64,000 nucleotides of DNA from Paenibacillus glycanilyticus (GCF_030161375.1 NZ_BSSQ01000016.1:372329-436328), one strand, 5' to 3'; shown: positions 33,046-43,043, numbered from the stretch's first letter. The notes: generated by a model from the sequence alone, not told the origin. Numbers and translations: made by a program.

Positions 33046-36000
33046 AGACGGTCATTAAAGCTAGATGGATCATCCTTGTAGCGTGGGTTGCGGTGATGGT
33101 CGGGTTAATGCTTAGTTCGCCCAATATGCAAGAGCTTGTCCGGGACAAAGGGCAGGTTAATGTGCCAAGCGGCTACTCCTCTACCATCGCTTCGGAGATG
33201 GAGAAGGAGATTGGGACGAAAGACTCCGGGGGCGGAGGAGCCTCCACCGTTCTGGTCTTTCATAAGGATGGCGGCTTGTCGGATGAAGATATGGCCAGCA
33301 TACAAGGCGGTATCAACAAGCTGAAGGCAGAGAAAGACGCGCTGCGCATCACTTCGCTGACAACGCATTTTGATACCCCGGAACTTGCGAAGCAAATGGT
33401 AGCGGAAGACGGCTCGACCGTGCTTGCGCTCGTGAACGTGAACCTTGCCGGGGCAGAACTGGCGGATGTCCGCGATCATTTGTACGACGCTCTCAAAGAC
33501 GTGAAGATTGAGCATTACTACACGGGCAACTGGCTAATCTCGGAAGATGTGGTAACGAGCTCGCAGGAAGGGCTGAAGAAGACCGAATTTATTACCGTCG
33601 GGTTTATTCTTATTATCCTGTTTGTGGTGTTCCGCTCGGCGGTAGCGCCAATCGTACCTCTTCTGACCGTTGGTTTTACTTACATGGTGACGCAATCCAT
33701 CGTAGCTTTTCTCGTCAAATACTTGGATTTCCCGCTCTCCAACTTTACGCAAATTTTTCTTGTTGCCGTATTGTTCGGAATTGGGACGGACTACTGTATT
33801 CTTCTCATCAGCCGGTTTAAGGAAGAACTGTCGCATCGCGGCGGCAACATTCCGGAATCGATCGTAGCTACTTACAAAACAGCGGGCAGAACGGTGTTGT
33901 TCTCGGGACTTGCGGTATTGGTCGGATTTGCCGCGATTGGGTTCTCGACCTTTATTTTATATCGCTCGGCCGTCGCGGTAGCGGTAGGGATTGCCATATT
34001 GCTGCTCGCGCTTTTTACAATCGTGCCGTTCTTTATGGCTACGCTTGGGCCAAAGCTGTTCTGGCCTTCAAAGGGCTCGCTGGAGCATAAACCTAGCGGC
34101 TTGTGGGGGGCGGTCGGCAGCTTCTCGCTGAAGCGTCCGCTGTGGGCAATTGTTATTCTGGCCGTGCTGGTCGTTCCGTTCCTGACGGCTTATAAAGGCT
34201 CTTTGTCCTTCAACTCGCTCGACGAGATTGGCAATAAATACGATTCGGTCAAAGCGTTTAACATTATCGCGGACAGCTTTGGTCCGGGCGAATCGCTTCC
34301 AACTACGGTTGTTGTGAAATCCGACAAACCGCTGGACAGCTCCGAAGGTCTTGCGACATTGGAGCAGATTAGCCGAGAGCTGGGCAAGACGGACGGCGTA
34401 AAAGCGGTGCGAAGCGCAACAAGGCCAACCGGCGAGCCGATGGATGACTTCCTTGTGTCGGACCAGGTCGGAACACTCGAAGACGGTCTTGGGCAAAGCA
34501 ATGACGGTCTTGGGAAAATCGGCTCCGGTTTGTCGGACGCCAGTTCCGAGTTGGGTCAAAACGAGCCGAAGCTGAATGAGGCGGCAGCCGGCGCCGGTAA
34601 ACTCGTTGATGGCACCAATGCGCTGAAGAGCGGCATTGATGAGCTGGGTACCGGCCTGAAACAGATAGAACGAGGGCTGCAGGACGGTTCCGCCGGAGCG
34701 AAGGATCTGACAGCCGGGCTTAAGCAAGCGAAGGCTAGCGCGGATCGGCTTGCGGCTTCCAGCCGGGAACTGCTGAATGGTTACCAGCAGTCTGGCGCAG
34801 GATTAAGTCAACTCGCGCAATCCTATCAATCCGTAGCCGCTGAACAAGCGAAGCTGGCAGAAGGGCTGTCCGATCTCGAGCAAGGGATTTCGGGTCTTAG
34901 CGGCACGCATCCGGAATTGGCGGATGATGCAGCTTACCAGCAGGCATTAAGTTCCGTGAAGCAACTTGGCCAAGATGCATCCGGCATTAATGGCCAGCTG
35001 TCCCAGCTAAATAAGCAGCTTACTGCCGTGAACGGCGGTTTGGCACAAGCCAATGCCGGCTATAAACAGGCGGCTGACGGGCAAGCGGCGCTTGCCGCGG
35101 GTCTTGCGAAGCTGGCAGGCGGCATTGCCGACTTGCAGAAGGGCATTGAACAAGCGGCTGACGGTCAAGGCCAAATCGTCTCGAAGCTGCCGAGCGTCAC
35201 GCAAGGGCTGGATCAGCTGTCGAGCGGGCAACAAGAGCTGCAATCCGGCTTTGCGGAATTAAACGGCCAACTTGGCCAGTTGACGGACGGACTGGATCAA
35301 AGCGTCGACGGCCTCTCGCAAGTGACGGACGGATTATCCTCGGCCAAAGGATATTTGACGGAACTGTCGGCTTCGCCCAACAAACAGATGACCGGCTGGT
35401 TTATTCCGGATGAAGCGATCAAGAGCGATGAGTTCCAGCAATCGCTGAACGTCTACCTGTCCGAAGACCGCAAATCGGCGAAGTTTGACGTAGTCTTCAG
35501 CGGCAACCCGTATGAAGAAGAGACGATGTCGCAAATCGATGATCTGGAAGCAGCCGTAGCGCGAGGCGTGCAAGGAACGGCTTTTGACGGGCATATAACG
35601 TACGCGGTTGGCGGCGTATCCAGCATGAATAATGATCTCAGCAATATTTCGGACGCGGATTATTCCCGCACCGTTATGCTCATGATTATCGGAATCGGCA
35701 TTATTCTTATTATTTTGTTCCGTTCCATAGTGATGCCGCTGTACATGATTGCTTCGCTGCTGGTGACGTTCTATACATCAATGGCGATTACGGAAGTCAT
35801 CTTCGTACGGCTGCTGGGGCATACCGGCATCAGCTGGGCGGTGCCGTTCTTCGGCTTTGTCATGCTCGTGGCGCTTGGCATCGACTATAGCATCTTCCTG
35901 ATGGACCGATTCAAGGAATACCGCGATCAGCTGTCTCCTACCGAAGCCATTCTGGCCGCGATGCGGAACATGGGCACCGTCATTATGTCGGCAGCCGTTA

Positions 36001-36239
36001 TTCTTGGCGGTACGTTTGCGGCGATGCTTCCTTCGGGCGTCATGTCGCTGCTCCAGATTGCAACTATCGTGCTGTGCGGTTTGTTCTTGTATGCCATGGT
36101 TATGCTGCCGCTCTTCATTCCGGTTATGGTGTGGATGTTCGGCAAAGCCAATTACTGGCCGTTTATGAAAGAGGAAGGCGAGCGGAGCGTCCCTGTACCG
36201 AGGGGGCAAGAGGTTCGTACCCATTCCAAAGAGTTGTAA
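33042..36239 (+). CDS. MMPL/RND family transporter with long periplasmic coiled coil
   Basis: 1065 residues, two MMPL halves of about six membrane segments each. The GTDYCILLISRFKEEL motif and its second copy GIDYSIFLMDRFKEYR carry the conserved acidic residues of proton relay in this family. Between the halves, residues 480-770 form a Gln/Leu/Gly-rich heptad region (GLSDLEQGISGLSG, LADGLDQ-like repeats) resembling YhgE/Pip-type extracellular domains. Close to B. subtilis YdfJ/YdgH-type proteins. It probably exports lipids or hydrophobic toxins. It is co-transcribed with the MarR regulator. Confidence 0.9.
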   Translation: MKTVIKARWIILVAWVAVMVGLMLSSPNMQELVRDKGQVNVPSGYSSTIASEMEKEIGTKDSGGGGASTVLVFHKDGGLSDEDMASIQGGINKLKAEKDALRITSLTTHFDTPELAKQMVAEDGSTVLALVNVNLAGAELADVRDHLYDALKDVKIEHYYTGNWLISEDVVTSSQEGLKKTEFITVGFILIILFVVFRSAVAPIVPLLTVGFTYMVTQSIVAFLVKYLDFPLSNFTQIFLVAVLFGIGTDYCILLISRFKEELSHRGGNIPESIVATYKTAGRTVLFSGLAVLVGFAAIGFSTFILYRSAVAVAVGIAILLLALFTIVPFFMATLGPKLFWPSKGSLEHKPSGLWGAVGSFSLKRPLWAIVILAVLVVPFLTAYKGSLSFNSLDEIGNKYDSVKAFNIIADSFGPGESLPTTVVVKSDKPLDSSEGLATLEQISRELGKTDGVKAVRSATRPTGEPMDDFLVSDQVGTLEDGLGQSNDGLGKIGSGLSDASSELGQNEPKLNEAAAGAGKLVDGTNALKSGIDELGTGLKQIERGLQDGSAGAKDLTAGLKQAKASADRLAASSRELLNGYQQSGAGLSQLAQSYQSVAAEQAKLAEGLSDLEQGISGLSGTHPELADDAAYQQALSSVKQLGQDASGINGQLSQLNKQLTAVNGGLAQANAGYKQAADGQAALAAGLAKLAGGIADLQKGIEQAADGQGQIVSKLPSVTQGLDQLSSGQQELQSGFAELNGQLGQLTDGLDQSVDGLSQVTDGLSSAKGYLTELSASPNKQMTGWFIPDEAIKSDEFQQSLNVYLSEDRKSAKFDVVFSGNPYEEETMSQIDDLEAAVARGVQGTAFDGHITYAVGGVSSMNNDLSNISDADYSRTVMLMIIGIGIILIILFRSIVMPLYMIASLLVTFYTSMAITEVIFVRLLGHTGISWAVPFFGFVMLVALGIDYSIFLMDRFKEYRDQLSPTEAILAAMRNMGTVIMSAAVILGGTFAAMLPSGVMSLLQIATIVLCGLFLYAMVMLPLFIPVMVWMFGKANYWPFMKEEGERSVPVPRGQEVRTHSKEL

Positions 36240-36246
36240 GGATAAG

Positions 36247-36297
36247 AAAAAAAGGAGCCCTCCATCGTCATAAGGACGAGTGAGAGGGCTCCTTTTT
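36247..36297. terminator. Bidirectional terminator
   Basis: AAAAAGGAGCCCTC / GAGGGCTCCTTTTT between the MMPL gene and the convergent chromate transporter operon. Confidence 0.9.
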
Positions 36298-36300
36298 GTA

Positions 36301-36837
36301 TCAGATATTAGCCAGCACCGTGCCGCCATAGACGAAAGCGATACAAATGACGATGGCGGGATGCACTTTTTTGCGCTCCATCAGCCAGTATGCAACTGCT
36401 GCGATACCAAGCGTCTGCCACAGGTTGGTCGAATGGATGGAGGTATCGACCATCTGCCAGGTGAGCAGGACCATCATAATCGCAACGACCGGCTGTACGA
36501 GCAAGGTCATCCCTTTGACAATCGGGGATTGGCGATGTTTCTGAAGCAGCTTAAGCAGGAAGATGAGGGCAACCGCGGAAGGTACAATCGTAGCGGAAAG
36601 CGCCAGGATTATGCCGGGCCAGCCGGCGACGTCGTAACCGACAAAAGCGGCGATTTTGGTTGCGATCGGACCGGGCAAGGCATTGCCTAACGCCAATATA
36701 TTCGAGAATTCGGCGTCGTTTGTCCAACCGTAATGCGTAACGATCTGGTTGTACATGAGCGGAATGGAAGCGGGTCCGCCGCCGTAACCAAGGACGTTTG
36801 CGACAAAAAAGCCGATGATCAGGTTCAGCCAGTCCAT
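36301..36837 (-). CDS. Chromate transporter (short ChrA subunit, second of pair)
   Basis: 178 residues, about five membrane segments. The CHR signature is seen as GYGGGPASIPLMYNQIV and ALGNALPGPIATKIAAFVGY. Short CHR proteins come in pairs that form one full-length ChrA equivalent. The ATG overlaps the previous stop by 1 nt (TAATG). It would export chromate by proton antiport; other oxyanions are possible. Confidence 0.9.
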   Translation of the reverse strand: MDWLNLIIGFFVANVLGYGGGPASIPLMYNQIVTHYGWTNDAEFSNILALGNALPGPIATKIAAFVGYDVAGWPGIILALSATIVPSAVALIFLLKLLQKHRQSPIVKGMTLLVQPVVAIMMVLLTWQMVDTSIHSTNLWQTLGIAAVAYWLMERKKVHPAIVICIAFVYGGTVLANI

Positions 36838-37502
36838 TATTCTCCGCCTCCTTCAGAACGGACGCGCCGTTTGTTTCTCCACTTGGCGAGCCGGCCGGCC
36901 GCCTTGAAATGGACCGCCCCGTAGGCGAGAAAGGCGACGATCACAATGGCATCCTGAACATTAATGATCTGCAGGAGGAGGAAAGCGACCGCAAACATCG
37001 CAAAGCCCATCCATTTGCCAAGCCCTTTGACCGCGCGGTTCGCAAATTCATAAGCCATAACGCCAAGCATAACGGCAATGACCGGAATAACGGCGGAGAT
37101 CATGCCTTGAATAACGGCCGAACCGCTCAAATATTGCACAACCGACAATAGGGCGATCATCGCAATAGCGGAAGGCAAAATATGCGAGAGTACGGAGACG
37201 ACGGCTCCAAGCCAGCCTTTGCGCCGGTAACCGAGGTAAGCTGCCATTTTGGTCGCGATTGGTCCGGGGAGGGCGTTAGCCAGCGCGAGAATTTCGGCAA
37301 ATTCATCATCTTCAATCCAATGATAGCGGGTAACGGCCTCGTAGCGGATTAGCGGAATAACGGACGGTCCGCCGCCATAGCCTAAAACACCGGTTTTGAC
37401 CATCGCCCATGCGATTTGCCCGTAATCATTGGATCCGGGGGATCTATTCGTATGCGGGGATTGCTTTCCCGGTTCCAGCGTTGTTGTCGTTGTTGTTTCC
37501 AT
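36837..37502 (-). CDS. Chromate transporter (short ChrA subunit, first of pair)
   Basis: 221 residues, with a hydrophilic N-terminal extension of about 30 residues and then the CHR domain (GYGGGPSVIPLIRYEAV; ALANALPGPIATKMAAYLGY). It starts 2 bp after the Lrp gene stop, with its ribosome binding site (GAGG) inside that gene. It pairs with the next gene. Confidence 0.9.
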   Translation of the reverse strand: METTTTTTLEPGKQSPHTNRSPGSNDYGQIAWAMVKTGVLGYGGGPSVIPLIRYEAVTRYHWIEDDEFAEILALANALPGPIATKMAAYLGYRRKGWLGAVVSVLSHILPSAIAMIALLSVVQYLSGSAVIQGMISAVIPVIAVMLGVMAYEFANRAVKGLGKWMGFAMFAVAFLLLQIINVQDAIVIVAFLAYGAVHFKAAGRLAKWRNKRRVRSEGGGE

Positions 37503-37504
37503 CG

Positions 37505-37987
37505 TTACAGCCTCATTCCCATCCGACTTTTATATCGATTAATTAACACCTGGCAGTCAACGCCCATAATCCCGGGCAACGGATAGAGCTTCTCTCTCAT
37601 AAAGGTCTCCATTTCCTGATTGCTCGTGAACAAGCCGTGCATATGGAGCTTGCTTGGCCCGGTCATATGATAAAGGCTTGTAACGACCGGTTCGTCCGCC
37701 AGTTGATCGGCTACTTCATGGAGATACTTCGGTTCTACCTCCACGTTGAAAAAAGCGCTGACCGTAATGCCGATTTTCTCCGGATTAATAACGGCGGTGA
37801 ACCGCTCAATGACGCCTTCTTCCATTAAAGTATTGATGCGGGCTTGGACGGCTACCCGCGATAATCCGATATCTTTCGCCAAATCCGTGTAAGAAATTCT
37901 GCCATTCTGATGGAGGGCAGATATAATTTTGCGGTCGATCTCATCGATTTGCCCGTTTTCGATCGGGCTTGACGTTTTTTGATGCAT
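37505..37987 (-). CDS. Lrp/AsnC family transcriptional regulator
   Basis: 160 residues from ATG 37987 (AAAGGAG upstream; a TTG at 38008 is in frame). N-terminal HTH: DRKIISALHQNGRISYTDLA, then KDIGLSRVAVQARINTL. The C-terminal RAM/AsnC domain should bind an amino-acid-like effector. It heads the operon with the two chromate transporter genes, an unusual partner for an Lrp protein, and is divergent from the gamma-glutamyltransferase operon, which it could also regulate. Confidence 0.9.
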   Translation of the reverse strand: MHQKTSSPIENGQIDEIDRKIISALHQNGRISYTDLAKDIGLSRVAVQARINTLMEEGVIERFTAVINPEKIGITVSAFFNVEVEPKYLHEVADQLADEPVVTSLYHMTGPSKLHMHGLFTSNQEMETFMREKLYPLPGIMGVDCQVLINRYKSRMGMRL

Positions 37988-38215
37988 AGGTGGTTGAGCT
38001 CCTTTCAATATAGCAGACTTCCATACAAATAGTATGTAAATCAGAACTTTTCATTACCATATGCATAAATATATAACCATTTTTGTTCATCATCAACAAA
38101 AATTACGCCAACCGCTTTCAAAGCCCTATATTTGCGTTGCCGGGTTGTAGAAGCCGTGATATGTTTAGTAGTAATAGTTGATGTTAGTTAACCTGACTTA
38201 CGAGGTGGCATGGGG

Positions 38216-39796
38216 ATGAAGAAGCCGGTAACAGGAACAAAAGCGATGGTTGTAAGTCCGCATCATTTGGCAACGGCGGCTGGCGCGCGCGTACTTGAGC
38301 GGGGAGGCAACGCCTTTGATGCCGCCATTGCGGTCAGCGCTTGCCTGGCGGTTGTTTATCCGCATATGACGGGGGTGGGAGGAGATGCTTTTTTCCTCTC
38401 CTATCATGCTTCGGACGGGGAAGTAAGAGCGTATAACGCAAGCGGCCGGTCGGGCAGCGCGGCAACGATAGAGGCATTTGCGGATAGAGAAGCCATTCCG
38501 ATTCGGGGACCGCGAAGCGCCATTACGGTTCCAGGCATGGCAGACGGCTGGCATGCGGTGCAGAACCGGTACGGGCGGATGGCATTCAGCGAGGTATTGG
38601 AGCCTGCAATCGCGTATGCGGCGGAAGGATTCCCGATGTCGCCCGATCAATATGAGCATACGAAGCAGCATGCGGCAATGCTCGGGGAACAAGCGGCTAC
38701 GGCGAATATCTATATGCCGGGCGGGCGAATTGTCCAGCCCGGGGAGCGGTTTGTTCAGGCCCAGCTCGCGGCAACGTTAACCAAATTAGCGGAAGCAGGA
38801 AGAGACGGCTTCTATAAAGGAGAAATTGCAGCGGAGATTGTCCGTTTTCTGCAGGCTGAGGGAGGTCTGTTGCAAGAAGAGGATTTCGCAAAGCATAGCG
38901 GGGAATGGACGGAGCCGATTCGCGGTTCCTACCGGGGTTATGATATCTATCAAGTGCCGCCTAATTCGCAAGGCTTTACGGGCATTATGGCTTTGCAAAT
39001 GCTGGAGCAGTTTGATCTGGCGGCCATGGGGCACGGTTCCTATGAATATTATCATGTGCTGACGGAAGCGCTGAAGCTGAGTTTCCGCGACCGCAACCGG
39101 TATTTGACGGATCCGGCATTCGCGGCCATTCCGCTTGACCGGCTTCTGAGCAAGGAATATGCGGCCGAGCTTGCTTCATCCATTAACCGGACGGCTGCGA
39201 TGGATATCAACAGCCAGCCGGTCGGCAGCGACACTGCTTATGCCGCGGTTGTGGACGAAGACGGCAACGCGGTTTCTTTTATCCAAAGCTTGTATTTCGA
39301 ATTTGGTTCTGGCGTCGTAGCGGGAGATACGGGCGTACTGCTGCAAAACCGCGGATCTTTCTTCTCGCTGGACCCTGGTCATATTAACCGGCTGGAGCCT
39401 GGGAAACGAACGTTCCACACGCTTATGCCGGCGATGGCCTGCCAGAATGGCAAGCCAAGCTTCTTGTACGGTACGCAGGGCGGAGAAGGACAGCCGCAGA
39501 CACAAACGCTGATGCTGACGCGGATGATCGACTTCGGCATGGATCCGCAGCAGGCGGTTGGGGAACCGCGTTTCGTATGGGGGCGCACTTGGGGCTTGCC
39601 GACGCAAGAGCTGAAGCTGGAGGGGCGGATCCCGCAGGAGACAGCCGATAAGCTGGCGGAAGCCGGGCATCTTGTCCGGAGAATGCCGGATTTTGACGGC
39701 ATCATGGGTCATGCGCATGCGATAGCGATTGGCAAAGACGGCATGCTGATCGGCGGATCGGATCCTCGATGCGACGGATCGGCCATCGGCTGGTAG
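38216..39796 (+). CDS. Gamma-glutamyltransferase family Ntn hydrolase (YwrD-like)
   Basis: 526 residues; ATG 38216 is preferred (GAGGTGG 7 nt upstream), ATG 38210 is in frame. No signal peptide is seen. It is a self-processing Ntn hydrolase. The nucleophile Thr lies in SDTAYAAVVDEDGNAVS, with the downstream FGSGVV, QNRGSFFSL and GTQGGEGQPQTQ motifs of the family. The DT-A-Y context and cytoplasmic location resemble YwrD and oxamate amidohydrolase (HpxW), not secreted GGT. It is the first gene of an operon with an amidase and an FAH-family hydrolase, suggesting stepwise breakdown of an amide-containing compound. Confidence 0.88.
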   Translation: MKKPVTGTKAMVVSPHHLATAAGARVLERGGNAFDAAIAVSACLAVVYPHMTGVGGDAFFLSYHASDGEVRAYNASGRSGSAATIEAFADREAIPIRGPRSAITVPGMADGWHAVQNRYGRMAFSEVLEPAIAYAAEGFPMSPDQYEHTKQHAAMLGEQAATANIYMPGGRIVQPGERFVQAQLAATLTKLAEAGRDGFYKGEIAAEIVRFLQAEGGLLQEEDFAKHSGEWTEPIRGSYRGYDIYQVPPNSQGFTGIMALQMLEQFDLAAMGHGSYEYYHVLTEALKLSFRDRNRYLTDPAFAAIPLDRLLSKEYAAELASSINRTAAMDINSQPVGSDTAYAAVVDEDGNAVSFIQSLYFEFGSGVVAGDTGVLLQNRGSFFSLDPGHINRLEPGKRTFHTLMPAMACQNGKPSFLYGTQGGEGQPQTQTLMLTRMIDFGMDPQQAVGEPRFVWGRTWGLPTQELKLEGRIPQETADKLAEAGHLVRRMPDFDGIMGHAHAIAIGKDGMLIGGSDPRCDGSAIGW

Positions 39797-39820
39797 AAGA
39801 TAAGAGGGAGGGATTATTCC

Positions 39821-41014
39821 ATGATCGATACGTACAACGCGTTTGTGAAGCCGGAGCTAGAATTGCCGCCGGTTGGAGAAGGGCTGCTTAGCGGCCTGGT
39901 ATTTGCAGTAAAGGATGTATTCGCGATCAAAGGGTATACGAGCGGGGCCGGCAATCCGGACTGGCTGCGTACGCATTCGCCTTGGGAGAAAACAGCCTCT
40001 TCGATTAAAAAGCTGCTGGCATCGGGAGCCCGCTTGACCGGTACGACCCATACCGACGAATTAATGTACAGCATTAACGGGCAAAACGAGCATTACGGCA
40101 CGCCGATTAATCCCAAAGCGCCGGACCGCATTCCGGGCGGTTCGTCCAGCGGATCGGCCGTTGCGGTCGCAGCCGGCGCGGTGGATTTCGCGCTTGGAAC
40201 GGATACGGGCGGTTCGGTCCGGGTACCTTCCGCTTATTGCGGCATTTACGGTTTTCGTCCGACGCATAACCTTGTTGCGATTGACGGGGTCATTCCGCTT
40301 GCCGGAAGTTATGACACGGTTGGTTGGATGGCAAGAGACAGCGCTTTGCTGCGCAAGGTAGGCGAAGTGTTGCTGGCCGGTTCCGGCAGCGAAGAGGAGC
40401 CGAGAAGTTTCCGCAGGCTGATGTTTGCCGAGGAGGCTTGGGAGAAAGCCGAGCCATCTTGCCGCGGCATGCTGGATAGCAGCTGCGATAGACTTGCGCA
40501 GGCTACAGGACTGAAGCAGGAATGGCGCTCCATTGCGCCGGAAGGTCTGGAAGCGTGGAGCCATGCGTTCCGAACGACGCAAGGCCGGGAAATCTGGCAG
40601 ACGCATGGCGAATGGATTGGGCGGGAAAAGCCGGTATTCGGCGAAAGCATCGGAGCCCGCTTTGCGTCCGCCAGCAACATAACGGATGAGGAAGCGCAAA
40701 GAGACGCATCACTCCGCCGCGTGATCCAAAGCCGATTGCATGAACTGCTGGGCGATGACGGACTGCTCGTTATCCCGACTATTCCGGGAACCGCGCCAAG
40801 CCGGACCATTCACGGACCGGCCGTAGAGGAGCGGCGGTTCAAGACGATGCAACTATCTTGCATCGCCGGTTTGTCCGGACTGCCGCAGGTGACCATTCCG
40901 GCAGGAGAGATCGATGGCGCGCCGATTGGGCTATCCATTATTGCCGGTCCAAGGCAGGATCTGAAGCTGCTGCGTTTGGCGGAACTAGTCGATAAGGAGG
41001 CGGTTAAGCCATGA
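39821..41014 (+). CDS. Amidase signature family hydrolase
   Basis: 397 residues. The Ser-cisSer-Lys triad is recognisable: Lys31 in VKDVF, the GGSSSGS loop at 106-112 and Ser132 in GTDTGGSVRVPSAYCG. It is shorter than GatA and unlinked to gatB/gatC, so a catabolic amidase is more likely. It starts 25 bp after the GGT gene, with GGAGGGA upstream, and its end overlaps the next gene by 4 nt. Confidence 0.9.
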   Translation: MIDTYNAFVKPELELPPVGEGLLSGLVFAVKDVFAIKGYTSGAGNPDWLRTHSPWEKTASSIKKLLASGARLTGTTHTDELMYSINGQNEHYGTPINPKAPDRIPGGSSSGSAVAVAAGAVDFALGTDTGGSVRVPSAYCGIYGFRPTHNLVAIDGVIPLAGSYDTVGWMARDSALLRKVGEVLLAGSGSEEEPRSFRRLMFAEEAWEKAEPSCRGMLDSSCDRLAQATGLKQEWRSIAPEGLEAWSHAFRTTQGREIWQTHGEWIGREKPVFGESIGARFASASNITDEEAQRDASLRRVIQSRLHELLGDDGLLVIPTIPGTAPSRTIHGPAVEERRFKTMQLSCIAGLSGLPQVTIPAGEIDGAPIGLSIIAGPRQDLKLLRLAELVDKEAVKP

Positions 41015-41868
41015 AGCTGGCGACCATTGGCTATGGCGGTGTAGAGCAGGGGAGTATCGTTAGACCGGAAGGGTACGTGACGCTGGCGGAGCTGAACCGC
41101 ATGACGGGAGCGGACTGGCCGACTGATGTGCTGGAGCTGATTAGCACCGGAAGATTGGATGAACTGACGTTGTGGTATAACGAAGGCGGACGCGAACGGT
41201 TGGAGGAGTTTCCTTATGTAGCGGTATCGAAAGCAAGCCTCGCGCCATTGTACCGCCATCCGCGCAAAATATGGGGAATCGGCATGAACTACTCCGCCGA
41301 TGAAGCGGAGCGCGCCAGACTGCGGGAAGAGGAAGAGCCGGTCAGCTTCATGAAGCCGGATACGGCCATCATCGGGGACCTTGAATCGATCGTATTGCCT
41401 GTCCAGTCGGAGCGGGTTACGGCTGAAGCGGAGCTGGCCATTATTATCGGCAGAACATGCAGGAACGTCTCGGAAGAAGAAGCGCTTACCGCGGTCGCCG
41501 GAGTAGCCGCGGCCATCGATACAACGGCAGCGGATATTCACGCCCGGCATATGCGTTATTTGACCAGAGCCAAAAGTTTCGATACGTTCTTTACCTTTGG
41601 TTCCGAGCTCATGACAATGGATGAAGCAGGTGAACTTAGCGAGCTTCAGGTGGAGACTTGGCATAACGGTTCCCTCGCCCATGCAAGTAAGCTTACAGGC
41701 ATGATTTACCCGCCGGCTTTCCTGATTGCCTTCCACTCGCAGGTGATGACGCTGCTGCCGGGGGACGTTATTCTAACCGGAACGCCCGGCGCTGCGGTTA
41801 TCAGGGGCGGTGACGTGATCGAATGCCGCGTGAGCGGATTGCAGCCTCTTCAAAACAACGTACGGTAG
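41011..41868 (+). CDS. Fumarylacetoacetate hydrolase family protein
   Basis: 285 residues overlapping the amidase gene (ATGA type). C-terminal FAH domain: IWGIGMNYSADEAE, metal ligands in AEAELAIIIGR and FDTFFTFGSEL, and GDVILTGTPGA at the end. Members hydrolyse or decarboxylate beta-diketo and 2-oxo acids in catabolic pathways. As the third gene after GGT-like and amidase enzymes, it may handle the carbon skeleton released by them. The substrate is unknown. Confidence 0.88.
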   Translation: MKLATIGYGGVEQGSIVRPEGYVTLAELNRMTGADWPTDVLELISTGRLDELTLWYNEGGRERLEEFPYVAVSKASLAPLYRHPRKIWGIGMNYSADEAERARLREEEEPVSFMKPDTAIIGDLESIVLPVQSERVTAEAELAIIIGRTCRNVSEEEALTAVAGVAAAIDTTAADIHARHMRYLTRAKSFDTFFTFGSELMTMDEAGELSELQVETWHNGSLAHASKLTGMIYPPAFLIAFHSQVMTLLPGDVILTGTPGAAVIRGGDVIECRVSGLQPLQNNVR

Positions 41869-41946
41869 CCAAACTTGCATGCCTCAAGCCCGTTTTAGTA
41901 TGATTTATACCATATGTGAATTGCTAAAGCGGAGAGGGATGTACAG

Positions 41947-43020
41947 ATGAGCCAAATTCTTGTCATGTTCACCGGAGGCACGATCGGCAGTAAAAATAAT
42001 AACGGTGCGATTTCGGTGAATGAAGCCGGCTCTTACCATTTGATTGATGCCTACATGGCGAGCCCGCTTAAGCGGGAAGTGGACCTTGAAACGGTTCAGC
42101 CAATGAATATATTGAGCGAAAATATTGTGCCGTCGGACTGGAACGCGCTGATTGCCGCCATTAGGGCCGTCGATCAAACCAAATACGACGGTATTATTGT
42201 GACGCATGGCTCGGATACGCTTGCTTATTCCGCAGCGCTGCTGAGCTTTGTGATGAGCGACCTGACGATTCCGCTCGTGCTAGTAGCGAGCAATTATCCG
42301 CTTGGCGACGAGCGGGCGAACGGACTGAGCAATTTTGCCGGGGCGATTAACTTGATATCGGAGGATGCCGCGCCGGGCGTATTTGTGGTATACCGCAACG
42401 ATAAGGGCGAATCGGTCGTCTATCTCGGATCGCGGATTACGCAATGCGAGTCGTTCACCGACCAGTTCGACAGCCCCTACAGCGTGCCATACGGCATGAT
42501 GGCCGAAGGAAGGTTGGTCCGTTACGATCATCCTTACAATCCAACGCAAGAAGAACTTCGTCTGCGTCAGCCTTCCGGCAGCCCGTGGGTGGAAGATGGC
42601 GAAGGAATTCAGCCCGGTATGTTGTATATCCGGCCTTTCCCGGGGATGAGTTATTCGTATTATGATTTCACGGTACATAAGCCAAAAGCGGTATTGCATG
42701 ATCTGTTCCATTCGGGAACGGCGAATGCGAGCGGGACGGATTCCTATTCGCTGTTGCGGTTCGCGCAATATTGCGCGGAGCATGGCGTAGACTTGTATCT
42801 TTGTCCGCTCAAAGACAAAAGAGACGCGATGTACGCTTCGTCCATTGCTCTCTTGGAAGCGGGCGCCGTATTTATCGAGAACATGTCGATTGAAGCCGCG
42901 CTTATGAAGTTGACGCTTGCTTATTCGCTTCCGCTTGGCAAGGAAGAGATCCATGCCTATGTGATGGAGCAGCCGGTCTTCTACGAATTTGTGGCTAATC
43001 GTGGTAAACTTGGCGTATAA
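41947..43020 (+). CDS. Asparaginase family protein (type I/II)
   Basis: 357 residues. The two catalytic threonine regions are present: MFTGGTIGSK near residue 10 and VTHGSDTLAYSAA near residue 86. The C-terminal domain contains CPLKDKRD. Length and lack of a signal peptide suggest a cytoplasmic enzyme; the spacing between motifs is typical. It converts L-asparagine to aspartate and ammonia. GGAGAGGGATG gives the ribosome binding site. The peroxiredoxin gene follows by 23 bp. Confidence 0.85.
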   Translation: MSQILVMFTGGTIGSKNNNGAISVNEAGSYHLIDAYMASPLKREVDLETVQPMNILSENIVPSDWNALIAAIRAVDQTKYDGIIVTHGSDTLAYSAALLSFVMSDLTIPLVLVASNYPLGDERANGLSNFAGAINLISEDAAPGVFVVYRNDKGESVVYLGSRITQCESFTDQFDSPYSVPYGMMAEGRLVRYDHPYNPTQEELRLRQPSGSPWVEDGEGIQPGMLYIRPFPGMSYSYYDFTVHKPKAVLHDLFHSGTANASGTDSYSLLRFAQYCAEHGVDLYLCPLKDKRDAMYASSIALLEAGAVFIENMSIEAALMKLTLAYSLPLGKEEIHAYVMEQPVFYEFVANRGKLGV

Positions 43021-43043
43021 AACTTAATTGAGAGAGGTGTTTC

